A stretch of DNA of 16,579 bases, taken from assembly GCA_014377905.1 (NCBI GenBank), contig JACMOQ010000213.1, positions 1 through 16,579 of the forward strand, read 5' to 3'. The translations under genes were made by a program, and so were the position numbers. Below, in pieces: positions 13,819 to 16,579 of the stretch. Position 1 is the first letter of the stretch, and each line of letters opens with the position of its first letter. Under the pieces are notes generated by a model. It saw only the letters and a list, made by a program, of their open reading frames with translations. It did not search any database and had not been told where the DNA came from. Origin of the DNA: Acetobacteraceae bacterium. GTDB taxonomy: Bacteria > Pseudomonadota > Alphaproteobacteria > Acetobacterales > Acetobacteraceae.

Positions 13819-14883
13819 CTACCGATCGGCCAATGCGGCACGCGGGATCACCCGATCGATCTGCACCGCGACCCGGTTCTTGCGTCGCCCAACCCGCCCT
13901 TCGAATAAGATCGTATTGCCGCACCGCAGCAGCACCGACGATCCTACCGCCCCGTTCAGCACTATTTGGCTTCCGGGCTTAAGATCGATCACCTCGGACA
14001 ACCGCATTGTTTGCTCATCGAGCACTACCTCGAGGTCGATGTCAGTGTGCCACAACTCCTCAGCAAGATGGGTTTCCCAGATCGAATCACGACCGAATTT
14101 TTCGCCCATGAACTGCTGAAGAAGCAGCTCACGCACAGGCTCGAGGGTTGCATACGGCAGTAGTAATTCGAGCCGCCCACCACGATCTTCCATATCGATG
14201 CGCAGCCGGGCAAGCACGGCGGCATTCGAAAGTCGGCTGATCGTTGCGAAACGCGGGTTAACCTCCAGACGCTCAAAGCGGAACGTCACCGGGCAGAGCG
14301 GATCGAAGCTGAGCGAAAGATCGTGCAGAACCACCACGATCAGTCGTTCCACCAGATTGCGTTCGATCGTGGTGTAGGGCCGGCCCTCAATCCGCATCGC
14401 CGCAGTGCCGCGACGGCCGCCCAGCAGGACATCGACGATCGAGTAGATCATTGCGCTATCCACGACCATTAGGCCGTAATTATCCCATTCCTCCGCCTTG
14501 AAAACCGCCAGCATCGCCGGTAAAGGAATGGAATTGAGATAATCACCAAATCGTAGTGATAAGATATTGTCAATGCTTACTTCAACGTTGTCGCTGGTGA
14601 AATTGCGCAGACTGGTTGACATGATCCGAACCAGCCGGTCGAACACAATCTCCAGCATCGGCAGACGTTCATAGGACACCAGGCCGGAGCTGATGATCCG
14701 CTGCATGCCGCTATCATGGTCGTTGCTGCCCGGCCCATTTTCAAAGCCCAGCAGGCTGTCAATTTCCGCCTGACTAAGCACGCGTTCTGGTTGGATGGCC
14801 GCCATGTCGGCAGCATCCGCGGTGTCGGTTTCCGCACCCCATGCGGCCGCGAGTTCGTCTTCCTCCGATAGCGTCCCGCTCAT
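13819..14883 (-). CDS. fliM: flagellar motor switch protein FliM
   Basis: The 354-aa C-ring protein binds CheY-P and sets the direction of rotation. The N-terminal CheY-binding motif LSQAEIDSLLGFE lies at 36-48, behind an acidic extension of about 35 residues (SEEDELAAAWG...) absent from E. coli FliM, where the motif is at the extreme N-terminus. The middle CheC-like domain (about 65-250) includes VDVLLGGRRGT (150-160). The C-terminal SpoA domain, which pairs with FliN, spans about 275-345 (VIDLKPGSQIVLNG). The start overlaps the fliL stop as ATGA. fliN is not downstream here, so it must be encoded elsewhere. The gene appears intact. Confidence 0.96.
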   Translation of the reverse strand: MSGTLSEEDELAAAWGAETDTADAADMAAIQPERVLSQAEIDSLLGFENGPGSNDHDSGMQRIISSGLVSYERLPMLEIVFDRLVRIMSTSLRNFTSDNVEVSIDNILSLRFGDYLNSIPLPAMLAVFKAEEWDNYGLMVVDSAMIYSIVDVLLGGRRGTAAMRIEGRPYTTIERNLVERLIVVVLHDLSLSFDPLCPVTFRFERLEVNPRFATISRLSNAAVLARLRIDMEDRGGRLELLLPYATLEPVRELLLQQFMGEKFGRDSIWETHLAEELWHTDIDLEVVLDEQTMRLSEVIDLKPGSQIVLNGAVGSSVLLRCGNTILFEGRVGRRKNRVAVQIDRVIPRAALADR

Positions 14884-15476
14884 TGGATAAGCAATTCGAC
14901 AAACAGCACGTCGACAATGCGTGCCGGGGTCACCGCAACGTTGGCGCGTGCCAGCAATTCTTCGCGCAACCGATACATACCCGCGCTGCCGCGCAGTTCC
15001 TCAGGCCGGGTTTCACGGAGATAGGTCTGAAACATATCCATCAACCGCGGCAGGGCGGCGCGCACCGCTGGTTCATCCTCGGCACGGGCGAGCTCCAGCC
15101 TGGGTTTTACCTTGGCATAAACCGTGCGCCGTGTGCCGGAGTTCAGATTAACAATCATATCCGGCAGTTCGAAAAACAACGGCGCCTTGCCGCCAAGGGA
15201 AGCCCCGCCAGCCGGTTTAGGGGCGTGCGGATCCTCTTTTGGCGCGCCATGCGCGGCGGGCTTGGCAGGCGCATGTGGGTCGGCCGCAGGTGGATGGCTT
15301 GCCGCATCCCCTCCCATTCCAAGCAAAGGTGGCAGAATGCCGGAAAACCAAAGCCCAGCCCCGAGGCCCGCCAATAAAATCGGCACCGCAAGCAGAATGA
15401 GCTTCTTCCTGCCGCCGCCAGCGGGTTTGTCGCCCGGGGCGGTGTCGGCCACGGTTGCGGTCGCTGCCTTGCTCAT
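14880..15476 (-). CDS. fliL: flagellar basal-body-associated protein FliL
   Basis: The 198-aa protein is a single-pass membrane protein next to the stators; it supports torque and stator engagement in many bacteria. A short cytoplasmic tail with GGGRKK precedes the membrane segment (25-46). A His/Pro/Ala-rich periplasmic linker (about 60-90) carries DPHAP twice. The conserved FliL domain begins at LFFELPDMIVNLNS (100-113) and ends with RIVDVLFVELLIQ. The start is uncertain: the ATG at 15476 gives a typical FliL N-terminus but only AAGG directly abutting it, while an upstream in-frame ATG (15539) also lacks a good ribosome binding site. It heads the minus-strand operon and is divergent from flgF. 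Confidence 0.92.
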   Translation of the reverse strand: MSKAATATVADTAPGDKPAGGGRKKLILLAVPILLAGLGAGLWFSGILPPLLGMGGDAASHPPAADPHAPAKPAAHGAPKEDPHAPKPAGGASLGGKAPLFFELPDMIVNLNSGTRRTVYAKVKPRLELARAEDEPAVRAALPRLMDMFQTYLRETRPEELRGSAGMYRLREELLARANVAVTPARIVDVLFVELLIQ

Positions 15477-15550
15477 ACCTTGCCCATGCGTTGCCTGTGC
15501 CCGGCGATTTCGTGAAGCGGCACACTCTGGCGACGCCATCCGCCAAATGC

Positions 15551-15568
15551 CGTCATGAACGTATGACG
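15551..15568. promoter_or_regulatory. dyad operator candidate CGTCAT-N6-ATGACG
   Basis: A perfect 6+6-bp inverted repeat around a 6-nt spacer (GAACGT) lies in the fliL-flgF intergenic region, 75 nt upstream of the fliL ATG. The symmetry and spacing suit a dimeric regulator. The cognate protein is unknown. Confidence 0.4.
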
Positions 15569-15623
15569 CCTGCCATTAATTTTGTCTGAAGCTGCGCAAT
15601 GTGCCGGGTATCCCTGGCCCACC

Positions 15624-15638
15624 CGGCAAAGATTGCCG
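15624..15638. promoter_or_regulatory. dyad site CGGCAA-AGA-TTGCCG upstream of flgF
   Basis: The perfect 6-bp inverted repeat is centred near 15631, about 78 nt before the predicted flgF transcription start, a normal distance for a sigma-54 activator site. A near-copy lies at 8571-8584. A flagellar activator such as FlbD is a candidate ligand, by analogy with Caulobacter and not by a consensus I could verify. Confidence 0.4.
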
Positions 15639-15682
15639 ACGTCACAGCAAAGTATTTTAAGCGATATCAATAATCTACCGCC

Positions 15683-15697
15683 TGGCACGCCGTTTGC
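15683..15697 (+). promoter_or_regulatory. sigma-54 promoter of flgF
   Basis: TGGCACGCCGTTTGC has GG (15684-15685) and GC (15696-15697) separated by exactly 10 nt, and it matches the TGGCAC-N5-TTGC consensus at every key base. Transcription would begin near 15709, leaving a leader of about 21 nt before the flgF ATG. RpoN plus an enhancer-binding protein would therefore switch on the rod genes. Confidence 0.85.
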
Positions 15698-15729
15698 CTT
15701 ACGCCTTGCGTTCCCGATGGAGTAGCGAC

Positions 15730-16467
15730 ATGGATAACGTCACTAGTATTGCCCTGTCCCGCCTGGTCGCACAGCAGCGTGCCACCGATGTCACCGCCAC
15801 CAATCTTGCCAACGCCGGAACGCCCGGCTTTCAGGCGGAACGGATGATCTTCAGTGACTGGCTGGTGCGGGCCCAAGGCGCCAAGGTGTCTGGCAACGGC
15901 ACCATCGCGTTCACCCAGGATCGCGCGACCTATCGCGATACCCAACCCGGTCCCTTGCAGCACACCGCCAATCCGCTCGACATCGCCATCGGGGGCGATG
16001 GCTATTTCAGCGTGCAAACCCCCAACGGTGTCCGTTTGACCCGCGCCGGCCATTTCAGCCCATCCGCCACTGGCGAAATCGTTGACGGGTCAGGAAATGC
16101 GTTGCTGACGGTATTGGGCGGCAAGTTGCAGTTGTCTCCCACCGATCACGACATCACCATCGCGGCCGACGGCACCGTCGCCACCAACAACGGCACGGTC
16201 GGGCGGATCGGGCTCGTGAAACCCGCCAACGCCCAGGCCCTACGTGCCGAGGGCGGGCAACTCTCAGTTTCCGGATCGCCGACCACCCAGGTTGCAACCC
16301 CCAAGCTGATCCAAGGCGCCATTGAGGGTAGCAATATTCGACCCACCCTTGAACTGACACGCATGATGTCCGATCTGCGCGAATTTCAGTTCACCAGCGA
16401 ATTGGTCCAGGCCGAGGCCGACCGGCAGCGCTCGGCTATCGACAAACTTACCCAGATGAGGTCCTAA
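15730..16467 (+). CDS. flgF: flagellar proximal rod protein FlgF
   Basis: The 245-aa protein is an exported rod subunit forming part of the drive shaft between MS ring and hook. The N-terminal rod helix (ATDVTATNLANAGTPGF, 18-34) carries the family's NLAN-x-x-TPGF motif. The core beta region contains the DIAIGGDGYFSVQTPNG block typical of FlgE/F/G proteins (about 84-100). The C-terminal helix (SDLREFQFTSELVQAEADRQ) completes the coiled rod domain. There is no cleaved signal, as expected for type III export. The ATG at 15730 follows GGAG with a 7-nt spacer and lies just downstream of the sigma-54 promoter; an upstream in-frame TTG (15694) falls inside that promoter and is rejected. It is followed after 3 nt by flgG. 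Confidence 0.96.
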   Translation: MDNVTSIALSRLVAQQRATDVTATNLANAGTPGFQAERMIFSDWLVRAQGAKVSGNGTIAFTQDRATYRDTQPGPLQHTANPLDIAIGGDGYFSVQTPNGVRLTRAGHFSPSATGEIVDGSGNALLTVLGGKLQLSPTDHDITIAADGTVATNNGTVGRIGLVKPANAQALRAEGGQLSVSGSPTTQVATPKLIQGAIEGSNIRPTLELTRMMSDLREFQFTSELVQAEADRQRSAIDKLTQMRS

Positions 16468-16470
16468 CCC

Positions 16471-16579
16471 ATGCGCGCTCTCAATATCGCCGGCACCGGG
16501 ATGCAGGCCCAAACCACCAATGTCGAAGTCATTTCCAACAATATCGCCAACATGACAACGACTGGCTTCAAACGCCGCC
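16471..16579 (+). CDS. flgG: flagellar distal rod protein FlgG, 3'-truncated by window edge
   Basis: The first 36 residues are visible (MRALNIAGTGMQAQ..., NNIANMTTTGFK). This is the conserved N-terminal rod helix of FlgG, including the SNNIAN-x-x-TTGFK motif. The start is 3 nt after the flgF stop, with GAGG (16458-16461) as ribosome binding site inside the end of flgF. Co-transcription with flgF from the sigma-54 promoter is expected. The remainder lies beyond the window. Confidence 0.93.
   Translation, partial: MRALNIAGTGMQAQTTNVEVISNNIANMTTTGFKRR

Noticed and set aside
15488..15501. Sigma-54-like element for fliL on the minus strand (GGCAC...GC with 10-nt spacing)
   Set aside because: The -24 half is good, but the -12 half reads ACGC instead of TTGC. 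The predicted start would coincide with the fliL ATG, leaving no ribosome binding site.

Overview
The window is high-GC, gene-dense bacterial DNA. It most resembles an alphaproteobacterium of the Rhodospirillales, possibly Acetobacteraceae. The evidence is the flagellar order fliL-fliM-DUF6468-motE-cheY-cheZ divergent from flgF-flgG, the argH-lptM pair with tlpA divergent from argH, and a class 1B speD-speE pair. The taxonomic call is an inference from gene content.

Left third (1-5914), metabolic genes. A 5'-truncated hydroxylysine/choline-kinase-like phosphotransferase is followed by a thiolase-like protein of the TLP1 type, which lacks the usual nucleophilic cysteine. Convergent to these on the minus strand lie argH and a 41-residue lipoprotein gene recognisable as lptM, joined by an ATGA overlap. 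Divergent from argH, with start codons 18 nt apart, is a tlpA-type thioredoxin, then a type-B carboxylesterase with its own strong Shine-Dalgarno sequence. Positions 5915-6126 hold no intact gene, only a short stretch resembling the N-terminus of an acyl-CoA dehydrogenase.

Middle (6127-8592), polyamine block on the minus strand. speD (S-adenosylmethionine decarboxylase) and speE (spermidine synthase) supply the two activities needed to make spermidine from putrescine. A small unrecognised membrane protein gene follows. A 284-nt leader precedes speD, and a perfect 8-bp hairpin sits between speD and speE just before the speE ribosome binding site.

Right half (8593-16579), flagellum and chemotaxis. 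A minus-strand operon reads fliL > fliM > DUF6468 > motE > cheY > cheZ > a 979-residue secreted beta/TPR protein. Several joints overlap (ATGA or 8 nt). It combines the switch component that binds CheY-P (FliM), CheY itself, its phosphatase CheZ, stator-assembly and stator-associated proteins (MotE, FliL), and a large uncharacterised periplasmic protein that is the main novelty candidate. Divergently, flgF and the start of flgG (proximal and distal rod) follow a near-perfect sigma-54 promoter. Two dyad-symmetric sites lie in the shared 253-bp intergenic region, and one has a near-copy just past the far end of the minus-strand operon.

No tRNA, rRNA, insertion sequence, CRISPR array or prophage was seen. 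No exotic system was found. The most useful leads are the AMIN-like/TPR motility protein, the CGGCAA...TTGCCG sites bracketing the flagellar operon, the structured spe leaders and the active-site-altered thiolase-like protein.
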